64,000 nucleotides of DNA from Argopecten irradians (Eukaryota; Mollusca; Bivalvia; Pectinida; Pectinidae), in contig NC_091134.1 in the NCBI RefSeq assembly GCF_041381155.1, positions 69,172,469-69,236,468 of the forward strand, in the 5' to 3' direction. The first letter of the stretch is position 1, and each line of letters opens with the position of its first letter. A model generated the notes under the pieces. It was given only the letters and a program-made list of their open reading frames with translations, had not been told where the DNA came from and did not search any database. Below, piece after piece: positions 10,636-23,825 of this stretch. A program made the translations under genes and the position numbers.

Positions 10636-13355
10636 TATCAAAATGTTCTGTAGGCCACCCTCTTTCAAAAAACGATGGTGTCAATTTTTTTTTTGACCAT
10701 GTGGAGGGGTCAAAGTTCAAATGATTTATAAGCTGAAAAACGGCAAAAAACTGGCGGGAGTGAGATTATATTTTGACATTTAGAGCCCATAACTTGATTT
10801 TTCTTCTTCAATATATGCCATATGTATAATTTATTCACTAATGACTTTTTTGTTAGTTCATAATGGGAAATTAAAAAGGTCAGATGGAATAACGGTCAAA
10901 GGTCATATTAGCTAGTTTCTTTCATACCCAAATGAAATCAAAACATAGTGACATCAATGCTTACATATATTACAACAAAGTATTGAAAATTAAGTGTCAA
11001 ATGTACAAAAATATACAACATATGAATGATTACTCCATTACAGGGAAATCTATCAAAATTAAACCCCCTAGCAACTGATTTTATATCCTAGCAACCGAAA
11101 ATCAATCTTCATTTCGACCACAAAAAACATACCTTTTCAAAACTAAATTTCTTGGAAACGCAGCAATAGTTGGTATTGAACATCATATCAATGTTATGGC
11201 ATAAATCTGCGCTTAAAAATCGTCAAATAAAAATCCGTAGCAGGCATCTCTTTTTTTGTCAAATTACCAATCAAAATATGCTGTTCTCATAACTTTTTAA
11301 AAAAGAATTTTAGCATGTTTTTTTCCTATATTTCATATATATTATGCCAAAAAAATAAAATTATGTGCCAAGTTTACAAAAATATATCACATATGGATGA
11401 TAGCCCTATTACAGGCGATTTACTTAGAAAAGTATCAAAATTAAACCCCCTAGCAACTGATTTTACACCCTAGCAATCGAAAACCAATCTTCATTTTGAC
11501 CACAAAAACAAACCTTTTCAAAAGTAAATTTCTTGGAAACGGAACCGTTATTTGGTATTGAACATCATATCAGTGTTATGATATATATATATATCTTTGC
11601 TAAAACTTCATGAAATAAAAATCAGTGTTCAGGCATCTATTTTTTTTTTAATTATCAATAAAAAAAATGCTGTTTTCATTACTTTCAAGAAAAGGATTTT
11701 AGCATATTTTTACGATATTTCATAAACCGGTATATTATGCAAAATATGGAAAATTAGCTGCCAAAAATATACATGTATTACATATGGGTGATAGCCCCAA
11801 TACAGGTGATTTGTTTAGAATTTGGTCAAAATTACACCTCCCTAGTAACTGGTTGTATACCTTATCAAACCCTGAAAGTATAGCACCCGTCAACAATGGA
11901 TGGAAAATGGAACTCTAGTGCCTGTGATGACAATGTGTACCGCTGAATCCGACGGGATATATGCATATGCATATTAAGTGTTATTACCATTACGATAATG
12001 TGCAAAGAATACGTAACTAGTATGTCGATTTTCTAAAAAGAGTTTCAAATATTTGACAGATGGGAAAAATAGGACACAAATCATAGTTCCAGTTTTCCAT
12101 AAAATGACCCAAGATTTTCCTTATAAAAATGTTTCAAGAACTCATTTCTCTAAAGATATATTGAAACATTCTCTTACAAACTTATTTGTGCCGATGCAAA
12201 AAGAATAAAAGGTATTTTACTTTAAAACTTACGTTTCTGGTTACCAAGGCTCCATTATTATTGCATATTTGACCATGAGAACTTTGACCCCTAACCATGA
12301 TCCTACCGCATGATCGAACAATTGACGCTCCATTTACAGATATTGTTAAATATTATTTACAAGTGAAAACGAATTAAATCCATGGCAACCAAATGTTCCT
12401 CCATTGTTTAATGTCCATGGTGATCGCTATTGAAGGATGTGATATGTCAAATTATAGACATATATCAGTTACAGTAATTGACAAAGTTTAAACATATTTG
12501 ATCCAAGAACTAATGAGTTATTGGCCATTTTACAAAACTTGTGTATAGTGACCAGGTTACCATGGCAACCATTATGTCAACAAATGAAAACCTGCTTGCT
12601 CATCTACACATGTTCTTCAACATTACTGTGAAGATAAATTGATATTGGACCAGTATTTCAAGAGTTTTCCGGAGTTATGTTGTTTGAGGTTTTTTTTTTC
12701 TTTCTACAAAAGACCCAAACATTGCTTCAAGTTTCAATGAAGTTAGAGTTACTTGAAAACAATTTTCTTGTAAAAGACAGAAATACAGACAGACAGACAT
12801 ACAGGCAAGTCAATATTCAATATAAACACACACACCCCTTGCCACTGAACTCTTTTTTGTTGGGCGGATAGGGGTGGGGTATAGCGATGTTTTGAATTTA
12901 TATATTACATTTTCAAAAGGCATTCTTCAGATAATTCTTAAGTTTTTTTCAATGTGTCTGAACTAACATAAAACATTGATTAAACCATTTCGGGGAAAAG
13001 ACTGATTTAATAGTGTTTATTAACTAATTATGTGTATAACAAGAAAATGACTGTTATTTAACTTGCCCTCAGTTTTCCCTAAAATGACCAAAACTGATAT
13101 TGTTTTGGCGATATTTTGACAAAATATTTATCTTAAAGTATTATAAAACATTCCACTATACATAATTAGGATACTTAATGTTAGAATCATAGGGAAAAAA
13201 GGGTGATCTACCTTGAAGTTCGGGCTGCCAAAGGAGGTATTATTGCATATTTTACCATATGACATTTGACCCCTAACTTTGACCTCACCACATGGTCAAA
13301 AAAATTGACACAATCATTTTTTCCGAAAGAGGATGGCCTACTGAACATTTTGATA
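10636..13355. mobile_element. 2.7-kb TIR element with internal ~380-bp tandem repeats
   Basis: The two ends are inverted copies. The left reads TATCAAAATGTTCTGTAGGC and the right, reverse-complemented, TATCAAAATGTTCAGTAGGC. Similarity continues for more than 100 bp, including AATTTTTTTGACCATGTGG. From about 10920 to 11880 a unit of roughly 375-390 bp is repeated almost three times, marked by ATTACAGG, CCTAGCAACTGATTTTA and TTTCTTGGAAACGCA. No transposase frame is visible, so this looks non-autonomous. A second copy at 42013-46865 shares the left part. The target duplication is unclear, possibly TA. Confidence 0.7.
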
Positions 13356-13439
13356 TACGTATGGTGTCAATCTTCATCACGAAATGCCCACGGAACCCCC
13401 AAAACCCGACATAAGCCACCGGACTATATCGGGAGATTT

Positions 13440-14165
13440 AAGTTGAAAGCTGTTAATATGAATTACCTTGACCTTGACATGTATTCAAGGTCACACGGCC
13501 CAAAACACATGAACTCCTCAAATTACTTCTTGTGAAGTTTTAGAAGGCCTAGAGACCCAATATTAGGCATGTAGCATGCTGACATAAATGGCTACCAAGT
13601 TTGTTACTACGAATGACCTTGACCTTTACTGAAGGTCAAAGAAGCAAAAAAAAACACTAAAATCTTCAAACGACTTCTTGTGAATTTCTGGAAGGCCTAG
13701 AGACCTTATACAAGGCTTTCATTTCTGGTCACAGGGACAAAAACACAACTAAAATCTTGAAACGAATTCTTGTGAAGTTCTAGAAATGCATAGAGACCTT
13801 CTATTAGGCCTGTAGCATGAAAAAGTCTAGAGACCTGATATTGGGTCTGCGGTATGTTGAGATAAAGGGCTAGCAGATGTGTTAATTTGGATGACTTACA
13901 CCTTCATCTACGGTAACAAAGGCCAATTAACCTAAAATCTTTAATCAACTTCTTGGCAAGTTCTGAAAGGTCCAAACTAAAGACCGGATATTGGGCCTGT
14001 AACATGCTGACACAATAGGCTACCAAATTTGTTAATATGAATGACCATAACTTTCATTCATGGTCACATAGACCAAAAAACATCAAATCTTAAAAGTACT
14101 TCTTGTCAAGCTCTGAAAGGCTTAGAGACCTCATATTGGACCTGTAACATGCTGAGATAAATGTA
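13440..14165. repeat. ~146-bp tandem repeat (about five degenerate units)
   Basis: Successive units begin with GTTAATATGAATGACCTTGACC-like words at about 13456, 13602, 13881 and 14029. They also share CTTCTTGTGAAGTTCTAGAAG and GCCTAGAGACC. Units are diverged and spaced at about 146 bp or twice that. No coding frame is evident. Confidence 0.75.
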
Positions 14166-14578
14166 GCCGCTCACCTATGCGGTCCACATCATGTTTTTTT
14201 TCTAAAAAGTATTCTGAAATTAAAAAAAAAAAACTAATCATAAAAGCCATTTTAAGCGTGCCAATTTCCGCTATATAAGTGTAAGTGTTTAGGTTTATTA
14301 TTTCATTCACAAACAGAGCTTCACTGCAAAGAGGTATATAAGGTATGTTCTGTGTCGTGCAAAAAAGGCAAATCTTATCTTGACTGTAATTCTTTGTTGG
14401 CTAAAAGCCTGTCAAATTGTCCAATGACAATTTTTTTACGTGATAAAGTACATGTGCCTTTCTTAGTTTACGTGTGTGTATAAATATATTCACCTGTAAT
14501 ACACATGGTCTTACGATCGATTGCCGATCACGTGTATGGAAACTCAACATCACCCTCCAAGAAGGGTCATACACGTCG
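14166..14578. other. Intergenic, no gene seen
   Basis: AT-rich unique sequence between two tandem arrays. An 89-codon minus-strand frame at 14401-14670 runs into the next minisatellite and matches nothing known. Confidence 0.7.
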
Positions 14579-15040
14579 GAACATATCAGCAAATTCCAGT
14601 AATTCTCAGAATTAAAAGTCAGAACATCTTGGCAAGTTCCAGTAATTCTCGTAATTAAAAGTAGGAACATCTTGGCAAGTTCCAGTAATTCTCGGAATTA
14701 AAAGTCGGAACATCTTGGCAAGTTCCAGTAATTCTCGGAATTAAAAGTCGGAACATCTCGGCAAGTTCTACTAATTCTCGGAATTAAAAGTCGGAACATC
14801 TCGGCAGGTTCCAGTAATTCTCGGAATTAAAAGTCGGAACATCTCGGCAAGTTAATTCTCGGAATTAAAAGTCAGAACATCTTGGCAAGTTCCAGTAGTT
14901 CTCGGAATTAAAAGTCGGAACATCTCGGCAAGTTCCAGTTATTCTCGGAATTAAAAATCGGAACATCTCGGCAAGTTCGAGTAATTCTCTCGGAATTAAA
15001 AGTTGGAACATCTCGGCAAATTCCAGTAATTCTCGGAATT
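14579..15040. repeat. 43-bp minisatellite upstream of GALNT copy 2
   Basis: About 11 copies of a 43-bp unit containing AATTCTCGGAATTAAAAGTC and GGAACATCTCGGCAAGTTCC, one of them shortened. The array ends about 280 bp upstream of the GALNT copy 2 start codon and could influence its promoter. Confidence 0.95.
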
Positions 15041-15237
15041 CACAATGTACCGTGCGTTTTAACGCTAGATTTCGCGTACCTGTGGTAACATCTACATGTT
15101 GTTATTTGTAAATTAATTTACTTCGGCTGAAGGAATATTACATACAAGTAAATGTGACTATATATATTTCTAAATAAATGTTTACAAAAGCCAGATTAAC
15201 GTACACAGAAACAAATCTATTTTTAGGCCGGTATGAC

Positions 15238-15254
15238 CTTCCATATATATATGG
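15238..15254 (+). promoter_or_regulatory. TATA-like element of GALNT copy 2
   Basis: CCATATATATATGGCATG lies about 75-80 bp upstream of ATG 15323. No ATG occurs between the expected start site near 15275 and that codon, which supports ATG 15323 as the start. Confidence 0.4.
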
Positions 15255-15322
15255 CATGGGCCGAGCCACACGTGCGACAGTACGCCAACCGTTGTTTACA
15301 CCCGACAGTTCTCTCCGTGACC

Positions 15323-17779
15323 ATGTTCCCCAGAAAGTTACGCGTGGTCCTGATGCTGGCTGCCATGTTCATGTGGACGTCCGTCATCGTCTGGGTAACC
15401 AAAACACAACAAGAAAATTCTCGGGAAGATGGCAGTCTGTTCGAAAAATTGCCGTTTTCCTGGTACTTCCGGTTCTGACCATGAATTGAGTACATGAACC
15501 TATGCGTTTGTTTACGTTAGAAATAATTCAATAGTGAAATTTACATTATATAATATAGTTCAAGATCATCATAAGAAGTCACGGATTTAAAATATAACTA
15601 TATAATTAATTTTTCTTTGTTTTCATACCAAATCTGGCTTTCTGATTGGCCAATATTTTTTTTTTGCATACCACTATGAAAAAAAAAATCCGAGAATGGC
15701 GCGAAACCCCGACGTTATCGTGACGTCACAGTAGAGACATTGACGTTGCGTATTGAAAAAAATTGTTTGCAAACTTTTATTCACACAGTTTGCAAACAAT
15801 TTTTTTTCATACCCCGATAAAATTAAAAAATAGTGACATCGATGCTTAAATGAAGCATGCTAGTATTTATATGTATTTTGTAAAAGCAAAATCGACCGCT
15901 ATCATCATACATATGTATGTTCACAATCCAATTGGTATTTTTGTGTTTTTTTTTATAATTATGGTACACGAATTAGGATAGCTTTATACCAACTGCTTAT
16001 GAGGTGAATCTTTTGAAAACATGGTTTATCAGTAATCCTTTGTTTGGTTTCATTTCTAGTGTTATGATACAGATTAATTCTGAAATAAATCGACAGTAAA
16101 TTCACTTTCATTTCACTTAACTTATAGGGAACACGAATTTGACAAAGACATGGATAGAAGATTCACAGCTTTGGAACGAAACGCGCGACAGAAAAATGTT
16201 GACAAAGTGCTCCATACAAAGAATGAACTAGGCCCAAAGGGTAACGATGTGGGGAATCCTAGAGAAAGTTTTTCTGCTATCATCCAGAGTTTTGGCATGT
16301 CTTTATTCAAATACACAGACCCAGCTCGGTTTTTCGTCAACGTTAACAAATCTCACGAGATATCTGGTTCTCGTGAAGTACCAGATACACGACCTGACGA
16401 GTGTGCATTAATTCATTACAATGTTTCGTCACTTCCTGTGGCTTCTATCGGGATACCGTTACATAACGAACCCTGGTCAACTTTCGAGAGACTAATTAAC
16501 AGTGTCCTGAAACACTCGCCACTCTCTCTTATTCGCGAAATCATTATCATTGACGACCTGAGTGATTTGGAACATTTGGGGGCTCCTTTGGACAAATTTG
16601 TAGACCAATTCAACTTTATGCGAATCTATAGGGCGAAAGAAAGGCTTCTTGGAACTAAGGTCTCAAGTGCTGACGCAGTGGTTTTCTTGGACTCGCACAC
16701 AGAGGTTAACGTTGGCTGGCTGGAGCCTCTACTATACGAAATAGGTCAGGACAAAGCTTGCGTCGTTCAGCCTTCAATAGATACAATTAACTCCGAAACA
16801 TTTCAATACAAACGATATTTCGCTAATGATTTAAGGGGCCATTTTCAGTGGAGTATGGCTTACACGTTTGTACCCCTTACACCAAAACAAAAAGCGGAAT
16901 TGGCTGCCAATCCAACCAAAGCATTCGATACCCCCGCCATTGTAGGATGTGCGTTTGCGGTAAACCGGAAGTACTTCCTTGATATCGGAGGACTTGATAC
17001 GGGCATGCGCACTTGGGGCGGAGAGGACGTAGAGCTGTCTATCAGAGTTTGGCTTTGTGGCGGAAGTATGAAAATCTCACCGTGTTCCCACGTTGGTCAC
17101 ATTTTTAAAGCAGGGCATCCATTTAAAATGGATTTTTCCGATCTTGTGTACAATAACAGACGCACGGCTGAGATGTGGCTCGGAGACTACAGAAAATATT
17201 TTTATTATTTTAATAATGGCCTTGTGAAGCCCCCCCGAACCGTCTGAAAAATTCGAAATAATGGATAAAATCAAGGAAAAATTCAAATGTAAAGACTTTG
17301 GATGGTTTCTACAAAACGTTTATCCCGAACTGGAAGTTCCTCCAGAAGGAAGCGAATATTTTGGACACATGCGTAACATTGGTTCCGGATATTGCTTTGG
17401 CCCTTCGGATACTCCCGTCCTTGGATCTTATCGTATCTTAGTATTAGGGGACTGTTTCCTTTACTACCATGTTCGGAATTTTGCCCTTCTTGGAAATGGG
17501 CGCCTTATATTGGACGGGAAATGTATAGAAGTAGAGAGAGGTTTCCTTGTTGTTGCGCCGTGTACTCCCGGAAGTGGTAAGTGGGAGCTGAAGAGGAAGT
17601 TACTGCACTACACGGATGATGTTGGTACTAAATGTGCCATGCAAGTTGTGAAAACAATCAACTTGGTAGAAACAGCAGTTGCCATGGTTTTGTCTTGTGA
17701 TGATTATGACTTAAAATATGCGGAATGGGAAATTGGTACAAAATTGTACAAAACTAAGGAATCATGGGAAACAAATTAG
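15323..17779 (+). CDS. Polypeptide N-acetylgalactosaminyltransferase-like gene, copy 2 (two exons, frameshifted)
   Basis: Exon 1 (15323-15462) encodes a type II anchor, MFPRKLRVVLMLAAMFMWTS onward. A GT donor follows codon phase 2 and an acceptor TTATAG precedes 16128, where the frame continues as EHEFDKDMDRRF. The splice restores a TGG codon, but the donor (GTACTT) is weak and needs RNA support. Exon 2 carries the GT27 catalytic domain with VFLDSHTEV, WGGEDVELSIRVW and PCSHVGHIF, then the lectin region. A run of seven C at 17230-17236 breaks the frame; the same protein continues in another frame from about 17240 to 17779. Relative to copy 1 it lacks seven residues (GTMKTRV) just before DSH. 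It could be a recent pseudogene, an inactive enzyme, or an intact gene with an assembly error in the C run. A 125-bp block (16963-17087) is identical to copy 1. Confidence 0.78.
15752..15814. repeat. Hairpin-forming inverted repeat in GALNT copy 2 intron
   Basis: Arms of about 24 bases, AAATTGTTTGCAAAC and its complement extended by A/T runs, flank a 13-base spacer (TTTTATTCACACA). It may be the core of a small MITE-like insertion spanning about 15620-15835, but I cannot place its ends. Confidence 0.6.
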
Positions 17780-18614
17780 CTAAATGTATAGATATACAAC
17801 TGAATTAGTATAAATTATAATTTTATTTTCTCATCAAGTCGGTTTTAGGTGTATTTTCTTTTTTTTTTTTTTTTTTTTTAATGTTTGTGTATCTATTATT
17901 ACATTGATGTATTTAGGTCCCAGTTAGAAAGGACCAGTAAAATGTAACATTAGAACTTAGAACAGTAATTTTATGGCAACTGTGATTGGCAAACTCTGTC
18001 ATACTCTCGCCAGTGTAGACTATAACCTTTGACATTTCCGTCAAGTTGTATTCTGTCGGAAATTCCAGAGGATGTTCCGATAATGGACAAGGTTACAGTT
18101 ATATACTAGGCCAATGTACGATATTATCGAATGTTTCCGCTGGTATGCTGGCGGCCTTTTGTTCCATTATATCAATTATTTTATGTAAACACTGAACTAG
18201 CTGTTATTTTCCTAGATTCAATTGTAGACCATTATTATTTTCCAAAGATATCTCATATCCAGCATGCTGTTCAGTTTACCGTCTATATCAAACATGGAAG
18301 CCGGCTCCTGTTATAAATATTATTGAATCACGCGGTATTACCTGGTAGTAGCGATTGTTGTCCAATTTGAATAATGAATCTCCGCTTAAGTTGACGTGTG
18401 CATTAGGTAGCGCGCGATGGTCCAATTCCGGTCCATACCAGACATACATGTATTATATGACCTTGTTAATGGGCTGGAGTCAATACCATTCTTAGTGACT
18501 AAAATGTATCTATTTTATCTCCATAATAAAAAAAAGATAGCATCATCGATTCATTTTCACTGAATAATGAATAGTTTCTATTTAAAAGATTAAAAAATAC
18601 TGAATGTATTTCAT
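17780..18614. other. Intergenic, no gene seen
   Basis: Follows GALNT copy 2. It contains a T run of about 20 bases near 17860 and otherwise unique AT-rich DNA. No canonical AATAAA lies close after the stop, and no further gene is apparent. Confidence 0.7.
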
Positions 18615-21600
18615 AGGGTCTTACTACAATACTATCATTACCAGGGAGTCACTACAATACAATCATTACCAGGGGGTCACTACAATACAATCATTACCAG
18701 GGGGTCACTACAATACAATCATTACCAGGGGGTCACTACAATACTATCATTACCAGGGGGTCACTACAATACAATCATTACCAGGGGGTCACTACAATAC
18801 TATCATTACCAGGGGGTCGCTACAATACTACCATTACCAGGGGGTCGCTACAATACAATCATTACCAGGGGGTCACTACAATACTATCATTACCAGGGGG
18901 TCGCTACAATACAATCATTACCAGGGGGTCACTACAATACTATCATTACCAGGGGGTCGCTACAATACTATCATTACCAGGGGGTCACTACAATACAATC
19001 ATTACCAGGGGGTCGCTACAATACTATCATTACCAAGGGGTCGCTACAATACAATACAATACAATCATTACCAGGGGGTCGCTATTATACAATCATTACC
19101 AGGGGGTCACTACAATACTACCATTACCAGGGGGTCACTACAATAAAATCATTACCAGGGGGTCGCTACAATACAATCATTACCAGGGGGTCGCTACAAT
19201 ACAATCATTACCAAGGGGTCGCTACAATACAATCATTACCAGGGGGTCACTACAATACTATCATTACCAGGGGGTCACTACAATACAATCATTACCAGGG
19301 GGTCACTACAATACAATCATTGCCAGGGGGTCGCTACAATACAATCATTACCAGGGGGTCACTACAATACAATCATTGCCAGGGGGTCGCTACAATACTA
19401 CCATTACCAGGGGGTCACTACAATACAATCATTACCAGGGGGTCACTACAATACTATCATTACCAGGGGGTCACTACAATACAATCATTACCAGGGGGTC
19501 ACTACAATACTATCATTACCAGGGGGTCACTACAATACAATCATTACCAGGGGGTCACTACAATACAATCATTACCAGGGGGTCACTACAATACAATCAT
19601 TACCAGGGGGTCGCTACAATACAATCATTACCAGGGGGTCGCTACAATACTATCATTACCAGGGGGTCGCTACAATACAATTATTACCAGGGGGTCGCTA
19701 CAATACAATCATTACCAGGGGGTCGCTACAATACAATCATTACCAGGGGGTCACTACAACACAATCATTACCAGGGGTCACTACAATACTATCATTACCA
19801 GGGGGTCACTACAATACAATCATTACCAGGGGGTCGCTACAATACTATCATTACCAGGGGGTCGCTACAATACAATCATTACCAGGGGGTCGCTACAATA
19901 CAATCATTACCAGCGGGTCGCTACAATACAATCATTACCAGGGGGTCACTACAATACTATCATTACCAGGGGGTCACTACAATACTATCATTACCAGGGG
20001 GTCACTACAATACAATCATTACCAGGGGGTCGCTACAAACAATTATTACCAGGGGGTCGCCACAATACAATCATTACCAGGGGGTCGCTATTATACAATC
20101 ATTACCAGGGGGTCGCTACAATACAATCATTACCAGGGGGTCACTACAATACAATCATTACCAGGGGGTCGCTACAATACTATCATTACCAGGGGGTCAC
20201 TACAATACAATCATTACCAGGGGGTCGCTACAATACAATTATTACCAGGGGGTCACTACAATACAATTATTACCAGGGGGTCGCTACAATACAATCATTA
20301 CCAGGGGGTCGCTACAATACTACCATTACCAGGGGGTCACTACAATACAATTATTACCAGGTGGTCACTACAATACAATCATTACCAGGGGGTCGCTACA
20401 ATACAATCATTACCAAGGGGTCGCTACAATACAATCATTACCAGGGGGTCACTACAATACTATCATTACCAGGGGGTCGCTACAATACAATCATTACCAG
20501 CGGGTCGCTACAATACTATCATTACCAGGGGGTCGCTACAATACTATCATTACCAGGGGGTCACTACAATACTATCATTACCAGGGGGTCGCTACAATAC
20601 AATCATTACCAGGGGGTCACTACAATACTATCATTACCAGCGGGTCGCTACAATACAATCATTACCAGCGGGTCGCTACAATACTATCATTACCAGGGGG
20701 TCGCTACAATACTATCATTACCAGGGGGTCGCTACAATACTATCATTACCAGGGGGTCGCTACAATACAATCATTACCAGGGGGTCACTACAATACAATC
20801 ATTACCAGGGGATCGCTACAATACAATCATTACCAGGGGGTCGCTACAATACAATTATTACCAGGGGGTCACTACAATACTATCATTACCAGGGGGTCAC
20901 AACAATACTATCATTACCAGGGGGTCGCTACAATACAATCATTAGCAATGGGTCGCTACAATACAATCATTACCAGCGGGTCGCTACAATACAATCATTA
21001 GCAGGGGGTCACTACAATACTATCATTACCAGGGGGTCACTACAATACAATTATTACCAGGGGGTCGCTACAATACAATCATTACCAGGGGGTCACTACA
21101 ATACAATCATTACCAGGGGGTCACTACAATACAATCATTACCAGGGGGTCGCTACAATACAATCATTACCAGGGGGTCGCTACAATACTATCATTACCAG
21201 GGGTCGCTACAATACAATCATTACCAAGGGGTCGCTACAATACTATCATTACCAGGGGGTCGCTACAATACAATCATTACCAGGGGGTCGCTACAATACA
21301 ATCATTACCAGGGGGCGCTACAATACAATCATTACCAGGGGGTCACTACAATACTATCATTACCAGGGGGTCACTACAATACTATCATTACCAGGGGGTC
21401 ACTACAATACTATCATTACCAGGGGGTCGCTACAATACAATCATTACCAGGGGGTCGCTACAATACAATCATTACCAGGGGGTCGCTACAATACAATCAT
21501 TACCAGGGGGTCACTACAATACTATCATTACCAGGGGGTCACTACAATACTATCATTACCAGGGGGTCACTACAATACTATCATTACCAGGGGGTCGCTA

Positions 21601-23825
21601 CAATACTATCATTACCAGGGGGTCGCTACAATACAATCATTACCAGGGGGTCACTACAATACAATCATTACCAGGGGGTCACTACAATACAATCATTACC
21701 AGGGGGTCACTACAATACTATCATTACCAGGGGGTCACTACAATACTATCATTACCAGGGGGTCGCTACAATACTATCATTACCAGGGGGTCGCTACAAT
21801 ACAATCATTACCAGGGGGTCGCTACAATACAATCATTACCAGGGGGTCACTACAATACAATCATTACCAGGGGGTCACTACAATACTATCATTACCAGGG
21901 GGTCACTACAATACTATCATTACCAGGGGGTCACTACAATACTATCATTACCAGGGGGTCGCTACAATACAATCATTACCAGGGGGTCGCTACAATACAA
22001 TCATTACCAGCGGGTCGCTACAATACAATCATTACCAGGGGGTCACTACAATACTATCATTACCAGGGGGTCACTACAATACAATCATTACCAGGGGGTC
22101 ACTACAAAACTATCATTACCAGGGGGTCGCTACAATACAATACATCACTACAATACTATCATTACCAGGGGGTCACTACAATACTATCATTACCAGGGGG
22201 TCGCTACAATACTACCAATACCAGGGGGTCGCTACAATACAATCATTACCAGGGGGTCGCTACAATACAATCATTACCAGGGGGTCACTACAATACAATC
22301 ATTACCAGGGGGTCACTACAATACTATCATTACCAGGGGGTCACTACAATACAATCATTACCAGGGGGTCGCTACAATACAATCATTACCAGGGGGTCGC
22401 TACAATACAATCATTACCAGGGGGTCGCTACAATACAATCATTACCAGGGGGTCACTACAATACAATCATTACCAGGGGGTCACTACAATACAATCATTA
22501 CCAGGGGGTCGCTACAATACAATCATTACCAGGGGGTCGCTACAATACTATCATTACCAGGGGGTCGCTACAATACAATTATTACCAGGGGGTCACTACA
22601 ATACTACCATTACCAGGGGGTCACTACAATACTATCATTACCAGGGAGTCACTACAATACAATCATTACCAGCGGGTCGCTACAATACAATCATTACCAG
22701 CGGGTCGCTACAATACAATCATTACCAGCGGGTCGCTACAATACAATCATTACCAGGGGGTCACTACAATACTATCATTACCAGGGGGTCGCTATTATAC
22801 AATCATTACCAGGGGGTCGCCACAATACAATCATTACCAGCGGGTCGCTACAATACAATCATTACCAGGGGGTCACTACAATACTATCATTACCAGGGGG
22901 TCGCTATTATACAATCATTACCAGCGGGTCGCTACAATACAATCATTACCAGGGGGTCGCTACAATACAATTATTACCAGGGGGTCGCTACAATACAATC
23001 ATTACCAGGGGGTCGCTACAATACAATCATTACCAGCGGGTCGCTACAATACAATCATTACCAGGGGGTCACTACAATACTATAATTACCAGGGGGTCGC
23101 TATTATACAATCATTACCAGGGGTCGCTACAATACAATCATTACCAGGGGGTCGCTACAATACTATCATTACCAGGGGGTCGCTACAATACAATCATTAC
23201 CAGAGGGTCACTACAATACATCATTACCAGGGGGTCACTATAATACAATCATTACCAGGGGGTCACTACAATACTATCATTACCAGGGGGTCGCTACAAT
23301 ACAATCATTACCAGGGGGTCGCTACAATACAATCATTACCAGGGGGTCACTACAATACAATCATTACCATCATTACCAGGGGGTCGCTACAATACAATCA
23401 TTACCAGGGGGTCACTACAATACTATCATTACCAGGGGGTCACTACAATACAATCATTACCAGCGGGTCGCTACAATACAATCATTACCAGGGGGTCACT
23501 ACAATACAATCATTACCAGGGGGTCACTACAATACTATCATTTCCAGGGAGTCACTACAATAAAAGCATTACCAGGGGGTCGCTACAATACAATCATTAC
23601 CAGGGGGTCGCTACAATATTATCATTACCAGGGGGTCGCTACAATACAATCATTACCAGGGGGTCACTACAATACAATCATTACCAGGGGGTCACTACAA
23701 TACTATCATTTCCAGGGGGTCACTACAATACAGTCATTACCAGGGGGTCGCTACAATACAATCATTGCCAGGGGGTCGCTACAATAGTATCATTACCAGG
23801 GGGTCACTATTATACAATCATTACC
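18615..23825. repeat. 28-bp minisatellite, about 186 copies (5.2 kb)
   Basis: Near-perfect head-to-tail copies of a 28-bp unit, TCRCTACAATACWATCATTA followed by CCAGGGGG. Two positions are dimorphic along the array: A/G in TC(A/G)CT and A/T in AC(A/T)ATC. Rare indels and CAGCGGG variants occur. Because 28 is not a multiple of 3 and units rarely contain stops, frames of several hundred codons run through the plus strand. They would encode a repetitive 28-residue peptide and are regarded as non-genic. Confidence 0.98.

Noticed and set aside
18604-21001. Open frames of 180-541 codons encoding a Gly/Tyr/Ile/Thr-rich repetitive protein
   Set aside because: They arise because the 28-bp unit has no stop in several frames. 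The same array is open in more than one frame at once, variation is not codon-like, and no promoter or splice context is seen.
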